64,000 nt of DNA, from the NCBI GenBank assembly GCA_963971225.1, contig OZ020269.1, positions 90,044,783 to 90,108,782 on the forward strand, given 5' to 3'. Position 1 is the stretch's first letter. Every line of letters starts with the position of its first letter. The notes beneath the pieces are model-generated. The model was not told the DNA's origin. It saw nothing but the letters and a program-made list of their open reading frames with translations, and made no database searches. This stretch comes from Melieria omissa. Lineage: Eukaryota > Arthropoda > Insecta > Diptera > Ulidiidae. This document shows, in pieces, positions 12,371 through 24,260 of this stretch. Both the position numbers and the translations under genes were made by a program.

Positions 12371-12690
12371 CTTTCTTCTTCTTGATTGGCACGACAGCCC
12401 GATTACGAGACTAAGGCCTACCTACCCACAACCAACCGTGTTGTGCGTGCGAATGTTTTTTACAAGGTTGGAAAAGACCTACAGTTTTATGTCGATTCCG
12501 AACGGCGAGTTGGGAGCTTTTTCATAGGCAATTTTACTCTCAGAGGTTTGCCATTTCCTGCTGAGAGGACATCCGCCGAATGAAAAATTGTTGTTTTCTT
12601 TTTTTTCGGTATTAACGCAACGGAGTATTGAACTCACGGAGTCTTGACTCGCGGCCCAATGCACTAGCCAGCTGAGCTGAAGGCTGAAGG
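12371..12690 (-). mobile_element. tRNA-derived SINE, copy 1
   Basis: About 300 bases match a second copy at 22194-22530 nearly throughout (TTGGCACGACAGCCCG, TTGGGAGCTTTTTCATAGGC, CTCAGAGGTTTGCCATTTCC). On the minus strand the element begins with a tRNA-like head (CAGCTGGCTAGTGC A-box region) and ends with an AAG-repeat tail at 12371-12381. No coding capacity is present. Such two-box, tailed elements are moved by LINE enzymes. Confidence 0.7.
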
Positions 12691-12840
12691 ACTTTACTTC
12701 CCCTAAATAAAACTAAAGAACCTAGAAGGTAAATTCTACGACATACGAAATGGAAAGCTTGGAAATATACAGCGAGAAAAAGTAGAACATATTAACTACA
12801 CAAAAACTGGGAACAAACTACAAAAAAAGGGACGTGCAAT
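12691..12840. other. Short spacer
   Basis: Nothing recognised. Confidence 0.3.
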
Positions 12841-12849
12841 ATACAGTAA

Positions 12850-14240
12850 AATCTGCTTAAGTACCTCACCTATACAATCTTTTTGAGGTCCTTAAGAGAG
12901 GAGGTCACCATTAAACAAACGCGACTGAATAGGGATCATACTACCTACAGACTAAGAGATATGTTATACTACAGGAAAATCCTAGGGATCTACTATTGAA
13001 TAAGGTTACCGATAGACTATGGGACAAGCTTAAAAACATAGTAGGGTACATTTTATGAACATTGTAATGGAAATGCTTGTAATACACTTGCTTGTAATCC
13101 CTATATGAAGGATCAGGTTACGGGGATTTTACTGGGCATGCTTATACAAATAGTAGGGAAAGCATGATTAGGAACATATTTAGTAAGGATAAGTTATGAA
13201 CACAGTACTTAGAAGATATGCTTTGAAGGATACCCATTAGGAATGAGGAATAGGTACATACTACCGAACTAGAAGTATGCAAAAAAGCTTAGGAATATAG
13301 TAGGCGGAAAAAGTTGGAACAAAGTAGGGGACTTGAAATGTTATAAACATAGTAGGTAACTTTCCTTGAAGGATACCCATTAGGGATCAGGAATAGGGAC
13401 ATACTACGGAAGTTGTAGTGGGGAAAAAAGCTTAGGAACATAGTAGGAGGAAAAGTTATGATCATAGTACTGGACTTGCTTTGACGGATATTCATTAGGA
13501 ATCAGGAATAGGGGCGTACTACGTAAGTAGAAGTAGGTTAAAAAGCTTAGGAACAAAGTAAGGGAAAAGTTATAAACATAGTAGGTGACATCTTTTAGAG
13601 AATACCCAGTAGGGATCTGGATAGGGGCATATTAACGAACAAGCTTTGGAGTATACTACGCGACAAGCTTAGAAACATTGTAGGGCACAAGAAACCGGAA
13701 ACTTAGCAGAACAAGAAACTTAGGAACATTACTAAGGAATATTCATATTTACTACGAAACAACTGGGGAATAAACTACAAGGAAAAAGAACATACCATGT
13801 ACTTGCAAAAGAAGTTACTACGAGGCAAATGTGTTAAGCTGAAGAACATACTACATGACAAGCTTGGGGGAATACTATGGGATGAGATTAGCGATATGCT
13901 ACGCGATAAGCTTCGAAATAGAGTCGGAGACAAACTTAGATGCACAATAAGGGAGATGCTTAGGAACATACCCGCTATAGGGAGTGGAAGTGGAAGTGGA
14001 AGTGGAGTTCAGAGTGGAAATGATTAGGAACACACTCGATCCCCCATAGTGGAGAAAAATCTTGGGAACATATTTAGAAAAGAAAAAAGTTATAAACACA
14101 GTACTTAGGAGACAGGCTTTGAAGGATACCGAATAAGTATCAAGAATGGGTATATACTACGGAGGTAGTAGTGGGGGGAAAAAGCTTAGAAACACAGTAG
14201 AAGAAAATTTGTAGACATAGTAGAGATGCTTGGAAATATT
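12850..14240. repeat. Degenerate minisatellite
   Basis: Phrases such as AAGCTTAGGAACATAGTAGG and CATTAGGAATCAGGAATAGG recur with spacing of roughly 115-150 bases (for example near 13228, 13377, 13492, 13607 and 14130). Copies are diverged and mixed with shorter sub-repeats. A GGAAGT hexamer run lies at 13983-14008. Confidence 0.65.
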
Positions 14241-16435
14241 TAAAGGGAAGATATACTTGAGATCTTTTTCGATACACAGATCAGGATTAGATAGCTACTA
14301 CACCGATGGCCAGGTCTATGGACATACCCGGGTATGTGTGGATCCGAATTCTTAATAGAAAGTGGTGGGCCTTTAGATTATTTTGAATACAGATATGGAA
14401 AATATGTACACAGATCTAAAAAGAAAAAGTTAAAGTTAAGATATCTGAAACGTAATTAATGGTAGACCATCCATACCCATTTTTGAACAGCCGAGAAGTA
14501 GTAAGGACCTTGGCTCTACATTTTAGAAAATTTTACTGCAAACAAGAAAAGTGAATAATTCTGTATTGCCAAACATTTTTGGCAACCAACAGACTATTTT
14601 TACCATCAACAAATACAACAACAAAAATACAATATTAGCATTTTTTTCAACATTTGTTTTGTTCAAAATTTTTACCCACCTGCCATCACATGGCAAGAGA
14701 ACATTTTGCACAAAATGTTGTTCAAGTTGTTGTTATCGAGTTGGTTGACGTTGTCGAAAATTGTTGTAGCGGCGTTGGTGGTGTTGGTGTTGTTGTTGCA
14801 CCTATAAATAGTGTGTGTCACATGTGCGGCAGCCACAATTTGTCGAACATGTTGGCAACACATTAACGAAACGAGCAATTGCCAACGCCACAAGCACCTC
14901 TCGCTACCCCCCTGCCACGTACCAGACGCCGAGCCAAACCAGTAGCCAAACTGAAATGTGGTGTGTTATAGAAGGGGCTGAGGGGAAAAGGGTGGAGGGA
15001 GGGGCACAAGTGTGGCTGAGCTGCAAACATGCAAAAACACGATAATTTTTGCGCTTATGCCGCACACGCACGCACGCACACACACATACATATACACCTC
15101 AATGGCCACCGACCGCATCACGTGCGCCATGTTGACATGCGCGCCATGTCAGCGGCGGGCGCTGGCAGCGAGGTGTGTGTGTGTATGTGTGTGTGTGCGT
15201 GCGCGAGGTAAACGCTGACAAAACCACCAAAACCAACAACACGAGGAGCCAGCAGTATGTAGCAACAGCGGTGGCAGCGTGTCAGCAACAACAAACACAA
15301 CACTAGTGGTGGCAGGAGTTGGTCGCATAAGCGGCTGGCAACATGTTGCAACAACAAAAACAACAACGACATTGCCAAATACTATAACGTAAAACAAGCA
15401 CAAGTGCACGAGCGACAACAACAACAAATGAAAAAAAATCCCAGCAAAAACAAATGCGAAAACTTGGCAGCAGTTGTGCGGCAATTATTGAAAGTTGTTA
15501 AAATTCCATAAACGCACACAAACACACAGACACACATACTAACAGTGATGTCATTTGCGCCACCATTGGCCATCAAAGTGTTGTTGTTATTGTTATTGTT
15601 GTGCCTTGAGCATTTCATGCCAACACCACAGCAACATGCACTGCGCATCTTGGTGGGTGGATGGTTGGTCCCGCGGCCGGCTCAAAAAATCCACAAAACA
15701 AATAGCAATAAAAACAACAACAGCCATGGCAACAAAAATTCCCAATCATCGTCGCACCTCATGTGCTCAATTGCTGTAAAAATGTGATCAATTATCCTTG
15801 AAACAATTCGCACAGACGGTTCGCACATGTTGTGGTGAGAGAATGGTGCGAACGTGGGCCGAGCGTGGGCTGCATTCACACAGCAGAGGGGAGAACGCAG
15901 CAGAGCGGGTAATGAAAACATTATCGAAGTGGCCGAATAAGGAAAATATCACCAAGAATTGGATAATTTAGAAATTAATAGGTATATCAGAGATACCAGG
16001 GCCATGGGGGCTGAAAGAAAAGAAGAGAAGAGAAAGGACTGGGAAAAGGGAAAAGAAAACGAGGCTAACAATGGAAAGTACAAACGAAGTCAAGAGTCAG
16101 CAGAAAAGATAAAAAGGCTTCAAAAAAGTAAAGCAAAACTATTAAACAAAATAAAGGAAAGGGAAACGGAAACGGAAACTGTAGGGAGAAAGAGAAATAC
16201 GTAAAGTATAGAAGGAGAAGAATGCAAACTAAACCAATAGCGATATTCTCACCGGGCTCGTTACTACCAAAGTGACAAGCTGGCAGGCCCGACAATTCGT
16301 TCCTTTCTGTGCACTTTTTACAACAAATTTGTACAAAATCGGCTGTTGTAAACGAGACTATAGAAAAAAACTCACAGTTAACAGCTTTACCGAGTTAAAG
16401 CTTCATTACACGTAACGAGTAGAGTGAGAAGACAC
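14241..16435. other. Intergenic with CA and CAA repeats
   Basis: Contains CA/CG-alternating tracts (about 15060-15095 and 15175-15205), CAA-rich stretches (15280-15430, 15570-15605) and a purine-rich tract (16010-16200). No gene is recognised. Confidence 0.45.
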
Positions 16436-16470
16436 CTCGCCTTACCGTTTCGTCTAAACGGTAAGGCGAG
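16436..16470. other. Perfect 15-bp hairpin
   Basis: CTCGCCTTACCGTTT (16436-16450) and its exact complement AAACGGTAAGGCGAG (16456-16470) are separated by the 5-base loop CGTCT. There is no following T-run or gene context. It may be the centre of a fold-back element; function unknown. Confidence 0.7.
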
Positions 16471-16745
16471 TTCTTGATTGAGTCAGTGACCGATGAAAGT
16501 GGCGAGAGAGCCACTGGAATCACTACTTTACCGTTATATTTTTCTCTTTTCGCAGCGATTCGCGCAATCGCTCGTCAGTTGCTTTGTAAAACCGAACTGA
16601 CTCGCCGCGTGTCGAAATACATTTGAACAACTCGTCGCTTTTGCTCGCTATCCCAATTCTTTCGGCCCAGTACCATTTTGATGTCTCGTCACTCTTAAAC
16701 AAAATAACAAGCAAAAAAAGAAGAGAGAGAGAGATGAAAACTAAC

Positions 16746-16945
16746 CTTTAAAGCAGGTCAGGTTAGATTACATTGGTGAACGAGCCAACGCGCAGGGGAT
16801 ACCCCTATCAATGCGAGGCATTGCGCTGGTTCCGGAAGGCGATATAGGTTGGGAGAAAGGATGTTGGGTGAAGAAATTATGGACTCTTGCCTTGAATCCA
16901 TCAAGATCATAGGTGCTGGGGAAAATATCTGCAGGGAGACCATTA
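16746..16945 (-). mobile_element. CR1/Jockey-like LINE C-terminal relic
   Basis: The minus strand reads VNGLPADIFPSTYDLDGFK, then FFTQHPFSQPIS, then SAMPRIDRGIPCALARSPM and a stop. This is the same ORF2 C-terminus as the broken copy at 9675-9840. A CAA-repeat tract (16943-16963) and the pentanucleotide arrays abut it on the upstream side. Confidence 0.7.
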
Positions 16946-16975
16946 ACAACAACAACAACAACAAAATAAAATAAG

Positions 16976-17045
16976 TAAAATAAAATAAAATAAAATAAAA
17001 TAAAATAAAATAAAATAAAATAAAATAAAATAAAATAAAATAAAA
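16976..17045. repeat. (TAAAA)14 microsatellite
   Basis: Fourteen perfect TAAAA units that pass without a break into the GGAAA array. Confidence 0.97.
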
Positions 17046-17610
17046 GGAAAGGAAAGGAAAGGAAAGGAAAGGAAAGGAAAGGAAAGGAAAGGAAAGGAAA
17101 GGAAAGGAAAGGAAAGGAAAGGAAAGGAAAGGAAAGGAAAGGAAAGGAAAGGAAAGGAAAGGAAAGGAAAGGAAAGGAAAGGAAAGGAAAGGAAAGGAAA
17201 GGAAAGGAAAGGAAAGGAAAGGAAAGGAAAGGAAAGGAAAGGAAAGGAAAGGAAAGGAAAGGAAAGGAAAGGAAAGGAAAGGAAAGGAAAGGAAAGGAAA
17301 GGAAAGGAAAGGAAAGGAAAGGAAAGGAAAGGAAAGGAAAGGAAAGGAAAGGAAAGGAAAGGAAAGGAAAGGAAAGGAAAGGAAAGGAAAGGAAAGGAAA
17401 GGAAAGGAAAGGAAAGGAAAGGAAAGGAAAGGAAAGGAAAGGAAAGGAAAGGAAAGGAAAGGAAAGGAAAGGAAAGGAAAGGAAAGGAAAGGAAAGGAAA
17501 GGAAAGGAAAGGAAAGGAAAGGAAAGGAAAGGAAAGGAAAGGAAAGGAAAGGAAAGGAAAGGAAAGGAAAGGAAAGGAAAGGAAAGGAAAGGAAAGGAAA
17601 GGAAAGGAAA
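17046..17610. repeat. (GGAAA)113 microsatellite
   Basis: 565 bases of perfect GGAAA, 113 units with no interruption seen. The strand is all purine, so it can form triplex-type DNA and is probably very unstable in length. The long minus-strand frames (FLSFP repeats) across it are artefacts. Confidence 0.98.
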
Positions 17611-17644
17611 GAAGAGAAAAGAAATGTGAGTGATTGGCTCTCCA

Positions 17645-17735
17645 TCCTTACTTGAGCGCATTTCTTTTTATATTCCTAAAAGAAGTATTCGGAATAATGA
17701 ATTCTTTTAATTATTTTTTCTTGAATGTGTCAGAA
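17645..17735 (+). mobile_element. CR1/Jockey-like LINE fragment
   Basis: CTTGAGCGCATTTC...ATTCCT...AGAAGT.TTCGGA.TAATGA matches 38608-38690 inside ORF2 of the large LINE at 34459-38901. It is a short decayed relic next to the GGAAA array. Confidence 0.6.
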
Positions 17736-17739
17736 AGAA

Positions 17740-19555
17740 AAAAAGCAAAAAGAAGAAAAATAAAAGAAAAAAAACAAAAAGAAAAAATAAAATAAAGGAA
17801 ACGAAACAAAAGGAACGAAAATTAAATCGTTGAGCATTAGAAAAGTTGAAGGTGAGTGAAAGCGAAATAAAGGTACAAGCTAAAGAAGGGATAATGGGAA
17901 TTTAACTGAACCAATTAACTTGTAGTTAACGAGTTAACTTAAAGGTCAAAATTAAAAAAAATACATAGGAATAATATTACATAAGAAAAATAGAAAAAAT
18001 ATAGTAAATAACATACATAAATTAAATAGAGGAACAGTTGAAGAAAAAATAAGAATGTCGAATCTACATACTAAGCATTAAAATCGATTAAGTTTCAATA
18101 AATATTTAATAAACAAATGAACCGCAGCAGGTCCAGACAGATACCGATAATCATTGTCAATATTAGCAACAATGGCGGCAATCATCCACAATATTGTCAT
18201 CAACCACTTCAAACTTCATTTTTCATTGTCGACACCCCACACCGCTGGAATTCCGCGCCCATCAGCGCAACGACAACAGCATCGCCAAAGTGCCACTATG
18301 TGAGACTTTTGCCACGTTATCACAGCTGCAGTTGCTACGCTCGCTTGCGTCCCAGTGGCCCCCACTCTCACACACAGGCACACAAACGCACGCACGCACA
18401 ATGCCGGCAAGTCTGTGTGCGGTGGCAACAATCCGTGCCACACGTTGCGGCGTCACTGCCATTATGTGGCATTAACCCCTTGTGAGAAGTGCGGCAAAAC
18501 GTTTCGGCCCCTCTCGCCCCCGTACACAGTCGCACCCCACCCGAGCGTCAGCTGTTTCTTGCCGCAAAGCCGTGCAAAGCGTTCTATGAATATATATGTG
18601 TGTGTGTGTATGTGCATGTGTGCGTTGGTTCGAGAATGTGTGCGAATTAATTACGCACACATGGTTACAAAAATAAACACACTTTATGCGCTGTGAGCGA
18701 GAGCACGTGCCGGCGTGCCGTCTGCAATGAGTGCGCGAATCTATGTGTTTGTGTGTGTGTGTGTGTGCCTGTTGTCTCAAGGAAACCCCTTCATCTTTTA
18801 TGCATTGAATTGCATTTTTTGTGTCTTTTTTTAGGTATGCGGCTTTTTTCAGTTTGCTATTCAAAAACACCAACAGGCCTGAATGGATTCTCGTCCAGTC
18901 TGGCGCTTTGAACATTCCGCGCTGAGAAAATTGGCCGCGCACGATGTTGCGTTTCCCAACGCGTTCGCATTGATGGCTTCGCTGATAAGTTGAGCGCATG
19001 GGGAGAGTTGCTGACGCGCTTAATTGCGTTGATGGATTGGTTTTGGTTGGTATGAATAAATATGGTTGGGAGAGAGAGTGAGTCAATACAGATGGTCGAG
19101 TGGGTGGGCCAAGGAAAAGCAACAGTTAATTAGCTAATTAGTGGAAGCTGTTGTGATGATTTTTCTTCTTCTTGACAAACTTTGCTATGGAAATACTGAT
19201 ATTTTTATCCAATAAAAATAAACAAACTAAACCAAAAGGCTTAAGTAGGTTCTGCTCACATCGACGCAATCGTGTGGCGACATGTGGCCAGACATCAACA
19301 GGCGGCAGTAATGCTACACCGAAATGCGTATCACAAACGCCGCCATCAAGCAATGCGAAGCAAATAATCAACAGAAGCATTCGCATGCGATTGAATGTGG
19401 TATGAATGTGTGTGTGTGTGTTTGTTGGTGTCTGTGTATGTGAAGGTCACAGCTGTGAGTAAAACGAATGCTAGCAAAATGTAAGCTGGATGTCTAAGGT
19501 TGCCAAGCTGTGCCTAGAAAATGCACAAACCTGTTATTTGTGGGTATGGATGATT
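17740..19555. other. Intergenic with GT/CA repeats
   Basis: A-rich (17740-18110), then mixed sequence with (CA)n near 18365-18400 and (GT)n near 18597-18612, 18747-18768 and 19405-19425. No gene recognised. Confidence 0.45.
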
Positions 19556-19559
19556 GATG

Positions 19560-20810
19560 TCAAATATTGATGACCAATGAAAGTTATATACAACGTGATT
19601 GTTATAAACAACGTGTTAATAATCATTTAAGTTGTAATCAAATTTAACGACAATTATAGGCGAATTAGTAGCATTGATGATGATTGACCTTGACTTGGCA
19701 TTCTATGCTCATGATTGAGCATTACATAAGATATAGTTTAAAAAAATCTATTACTTTTTCAATAAGTATACTTGATTGTTATAAACAACGTAAGATTGAT
19801 GATGATTGACCATGACTAAGCGTTATTCTCTTCAGATTGAGCAATATATAAGATATAGTAAAATGGAATCCTTTGCATTTCTAACGTGTGAGTAATCAAG
19901 TTGAACTACAATGATTGACGAATTAGTAAGATTGATGATGATTGGGCATGACTTAGCGTTATTGTCTTATGATTGAGCATTATATAAGATATAGTAAAAT
20001 GGAATCCATTAAATTTTCAACTTGTGAGTAATCAAATTGAACTACAATGATTGACAAACTAGTAAGATTGATGATAATTGACCATGACTGAGCGTTATTC
20101 TCTTATGATTGAGTATTATATAAGCTATAGTAAAAATAAATCCATTGCATTTCTAACGTGTGAGTAATCAAATTTAACTAGAATGATTGACGAACTAATA
20201 GGATTGATGATGATTGACCATGACTGAGCGTTATTCTCTTATGATTGAGTATTATTATATAAGCTGTAGTAAAAGGAAATTACAATGATTGACGAACTAG
20301 TAAGATTGATGATGATTGATCATGGCTAGACGTTATTCTCTTATGATTGAGCATTATATAAGATATAGTAAAATGGAATCCATTACATTTCCAACGTGTG
20401 AGTCAAAATCAACTACAATGATTGATGAAGTAGTAAGACTGATTATGATTCACCATGATTGAGCGTTATTCTCTCATGATTGAGTATTATATAAGATATA
20501 GTTAAATAGAATCCATTACATTTCTAACGTGTGAGTAATCAAATTGAACTACAATTATTGATGAACTAGTGAGATTGATGCTGATTGACATAGCTAAGCG
20601 TTATTCTTTTATGATTGCGCATTCTATAAGATATAGTAAAATGGAATCCATTACATTTCTAACGTGTGAGTAATCAAATTTAACTACAGCGATTAACGAA
20701 CTAGTAAGATTGATGATGATTGACCATGGCTGAGCGTTATTCTCTTATGATTAGCATTATATAGGATAAAATACAATTAAATCCATTAACTTTCCAATAA
20801 ATGCCTTTAG
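19560..20810. repeat. Minisatellite, unit about 135 bp
   Basis: About nine head-to-tail copies of a unit containing GATTGACGAACTAGTAAGA, GATTGACCATGACTGAGCG, ATTATATAAGATATAGT and CATTTCTAACGTGTGAGTAA. Unit starts lie near 19914, 20050, 20185, 20286, 20417, 20551 and 20690; one unit is shortened. Copies near the left edge are more diverged. Confidence 0.88.
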
Positions 20811-20829
20811 TATTCAAGATTTCATACTA

Positions 20830-21600
20830 AAAAAACTTCACAGACGGTTTGGTTGAGCGCTCGTCAAAATTGAATAAATACGCTGTATTTTGCAGATTTT
20901 CTTCAAGTCGGACCGGTAAAAAAGTGAAAAAATTGTATGGTCCTGAGACTCTAATCACTGCAATTTTGATTTCGTCGAACCCATTCTGGTCAAAGATGTA
21001 CCAAGCTCTGTTGGACCAATATGTAGACAAAATTGGAAAAAAAATCATGGAAGCCATCGAGTCCGACAATCATTCAAGCACTGACTGTCCAAAAATTAAA
21101 CATTGCACCAAAAACTGGTTGAAACCACTTGAATAAGGCTGGATACCAAAAGAAGCTCAGTGTATGGGTGCCACACGAGTTCAGGCAAAAATCGTATAGA
21201 CTGGATTTTCGTTTACGAATCGCTACTGAATCACAAATATATCAACCCATTTCTGAAGCGGATAGTGAATGGTAATGAAAAAAGTATCACCTACAGCAAA
21301 GTCAAGCGAAAACAGTTGTAGTTAATTCGCGGTAAGGCACCACAAACAGTGTCCAAGCCAGGATTGACGGTGAGACTTTGCTGTGTGTTTAGTGGGATTG
21401 ACCGGGAACCAATTACTTTGAGCTTTTTACCTGCATTCAAACTCCTAATTCGGGCCTGTACTCTCAAGAGCTGGATCGTCTGAAGAAAGCAATCGTCCAG
21501 AAGCGGCCAGCTTTGGTCCATAGAAGAGGAATTGTGTTTCATCAGAACATCGCCAAGCCATACACATCGATAGTGACTCGCTAGAAGCTTCAGAAGTTTT
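20830..21600 (+). pseudogene. Decayed mariner transposase
   Basis: Broken plus-strand frames read like a mariner transposase: LNKAGYQKKLSVWVPHEF (21137-21190), then remnants of the catalytic region, then LDRLKKAIVQKRPALVHRRG and FHQNIAKPYTSIVTR, where the usual HxDNARPH motif has lost its aspartate. Many stops and indels; terminal repeats not found. Confidence 0.65.
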
Positions 21601-22193
21601 GTTAAGGGGTTTTAAGGTTAGGTTAGGTTAAAGTAGCTGCCTGGGCAAAGAGACATATGCACTTAGGGCTCAAAATGGGGTCGAAGTGATACTACAAGGA
21701 GAGAGTGATATGGCTTACTGCAAATCAAAGAGCCTAAACCAGCCAAAATGTTTTGTAAATAAACCCTAGCAAGCCTCTGATGTTGACTGAACTGAGATCA
21801 TCCTAGTTGTCGAAGAAGGAATAATCTAGTGATTTCCATTTTCGTCTAGAAAGAGCCGGGCAGAAGCATCCATCTTTCAGACCTTACCTCACACCAAGTG
21901 TGCCAGCTGTTCCTGTCTATTGTGAATGATTTCGCAAGAGAAAAGTTTGACTCCAGAGAAACATGTAAAAATCGACTGACCTTGTTTTTTGACGAATAGG
22001 GATAATGCTTTCCATAGGAGACTTACTTTCAAAATGAAAACAAGTTAACGAACAAAACGGTACATATTTGACCTAAATTGGATTAACTATTCCAATTATG
22101 CTCAATCAAACATTTTATTTCATGAAAAACTAATTGATTACGGGTTTTCAAAAATCAATACAAAATCAAAAGTCATCACATGTACTAATTTTA
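21601..22193. other. Intergenic, possible repeat
   Basis: Starts with GGTTAGGTTAGGTTA (21616-21630), often seen at insect repeat ends. Nothing else recognised. Confidence 0.35.
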
Positions 22194-22530
22194 ATAATTG
22201 ATTGGCACGACAGCCCGCTTACGCGAGACTAAGGCCTAGCTTCCCGCAACCACCCGTGTTGTGCGTGTGAATTTTGTACGCGGGTGGAAGGGACCTACAG
22301 TTTTATGCCGGTTCCGAACGGCAGGTTGGGAGCTTTTTCATAGGCAATTTTTACTCTCAGAGGTTTGCCATTTCCAGCTGAGAGGACAGCCACCGAAAGA
22401 GAAAACGAGTTTCCCGTTATTTTTTTAGGTGTTACTACATGCAGTATTCGATCTTGCGTCGCTCTGCATGCGACTCGTTGGACCGCGCACTAACCAACTG
22501 AGCCACGGCGGCTGAGCCACGGCGGCATCA
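22194..22530 (-). mobile_element. tRNA-derived SINE, copy 2
   Basis: Same family as 12371-12690 and better preserved. On the minus strand it begins GCCGCCGTGGCTCAGTTGG with a clear A box, followed by a weaker B-box region (GATCGAATACTGC), a unique body and an A/T-rich tail at 22190-22200. Confidence 0.75.
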
Positions 22531-22614
22531 CATGTACTAGTTAGGTAAATTCAGGCATCTGGCAACCCTGTTTATAATGGTGATGTTGTCTACTATGAAT
22601 AGAGAATGTTGATT

Positions 22615-23010
22615 TTAGTTATTTTTTATGATGAGTGATGAGGAAGCTTTGATTGACAAATAAATTAGTGAATAATGACAAATTGCATACAAATTCTTTT
22701 TCCAAATGAATGAAAAACTTCATCATGCAAGAATGAGGAATGATTTTATTGATTTTTTTATGATGAGTGATGAGAAAGCTTTGATTGATAAAAAAGTGAG
22801 AGACTAAAGACAAATTGCATGAAAAATCCTATTTTCAAATGGATGAACAAATTCACCATGCAAGAATGAATGATTCTATTGATTTTTTATGATGTGTGAT
22901 GAGGAAGCTTTGATTGATAAATAAGTGAGTGACTAAAGACAAATTGCATGCAAAATACTATTTTCAAATAAATGAAAAAATGCGTCATGCAAGAATGATG
23001 ATTTTTTATT
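22615..23010. repeat. Minisatellite, unit about 125 bp
   Basis: Just over three tandem copies of a unit containing GATGAGTGATGAGGAAGC, TTTGATTGAYAAA, GACAAATTGCATG and CATGCAAGAATGA, starting near 22627, 22757 and 22885, with a partial fourth copy. Confidence 0.85.
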
Positions 23011-23539
23011 TTTTCTATGGATCTCATATTCATATTCTTATTTTATATCACTCATGTCAGCTTCAAATTCTATTCACATTCACACCGCTAACCTTTTCTT
23101 TGCATTTCTACTTAATTGACAGTTGGCAACCCATCACCCACCAAGTTCGACACCCACAACGCATTTAATGCCGCTCTGCAAGATTCCAGTGTAAACAGCA
23201 ATCTTGAAGGCGTTCGTTACCATTTCCGCCCACTGACCTCCTTCCCACCCGACTACAGCTGCTCGTACCGTTATTTGGTTTTCCGCTTTATTGGGATGGG
23301 GGATATTTGTGCTTGAACAGCGCCGCGTCGCCAAATGGTGCCAACGATGACGAGAAGAAATTGTCTCAAGCTTTTGTTGTTTTTGTTTTTCTCAAATTTT
23401 TCCTGCTTTCTTTGTTTTCAATTTTCGTTTTGTTTTGTCGCTTGTTGTGTTTTATTTTTTTTTTGTGTGCTGATTTTGTTGTTGTTGTACTTTCCGTTTG
23501 CATTGGTTAAGCTCGAGCGCCCGCATTGCCCGAAATGAC
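23011..23539. other. Intergenic, T-rich
   Basis: AT-rich, ending in a GTT/T-rich tract (23360-23490). No gene recognised. Confidence 0.35.
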
Positions 23540-24260
23540 ACCACCCGCCCTGCCCTGCCCTGCTACCCGAAAAGCAAACACAATTTGCAGCAGCTGACGC
23601 TGACCCCACGCTTACTAAATGCCAACAACGCCAGCACCCGAGCGCCCACACGCCCAGCGACCCAGCGCTCAGCGGCTCGGCTCGGTCGGTCGGTGGCAGC
23701 AATGCCACAGTCTGACAATGCGGCGCGCGGAAGACGGTGCAACCTTCGGCAGCGGTGCCACATAAAAAATTGGAAAGTACGACAGCACACACCGCCATTG
23801 CCGCCGACACTCTGGCACTGGGTGGCACCGGCATCGGCGCTGGCGCTGACGCTGGCAGTAACCTTTTTCTGGCAATTCAAAGTTTGAACAGCTGCAACAG
23901 TTCGCACAAACGACACCGAATCGCATCAAACAAGAAACCGGCAATTGTGCCAAAATGCTCAGCCCAATTCGGTGCGTTGCGTTGCGTCGTTCGGATGCGA
24001 TGCGGGCGGGGCGGGCGCGCGGCATGCCGTCATAAGCTCCAATGCAAGCAGGCGAGCCAAATGGCTCATATGTGGGGGGTAATTGAGTGCGGCAGGGGTC
24101 AGCTGGGTGGACACACAGAGTGCTGTGACAACCCCGGACGGCGGCAGGTGGCCGCGCCACCGATCACCGCCGCACAGTTAGAGTGCAGTGGGGGCTCAAC
24201 TGGCGCTTGGGGTGTCGCCAACGATTGGCAATCTTTACGGGAATGGCGAATTTTATAGAT
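23540..24260. other. GC-rich island
   Basis: About 700 bases clearly richer in G+C and CpG than anything nearby (for example 23620-23720 and 23990-24030). Several frames are open, the longest being 23737-24258 (+, 173 codons), but none shows a domain. It could be a conserved exon or UTR, a regulatory region, or foreign DNA. Confidence 0.45.

Noticed and set aside
16758..17661. Two open frames of almost 300 codons with FLSFP repeats
   Set aside because: They are produced by the GGAAA microsatellite read on the minus strand; the non-repeat end belongs to a LINE relic.
19560..20810. CRISPR-like repeat array
   Set aside because: Units are about 135 bp, diverged and without short unique spacers, in a eukaryotic context; this is a minisatellite.
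23737..24258. 173-codon ORF in the GC-rich island
   Set aside because: Overlapping frames of similar length are open on both strands and there is no recognisable domain, so I report the island and not a gene.
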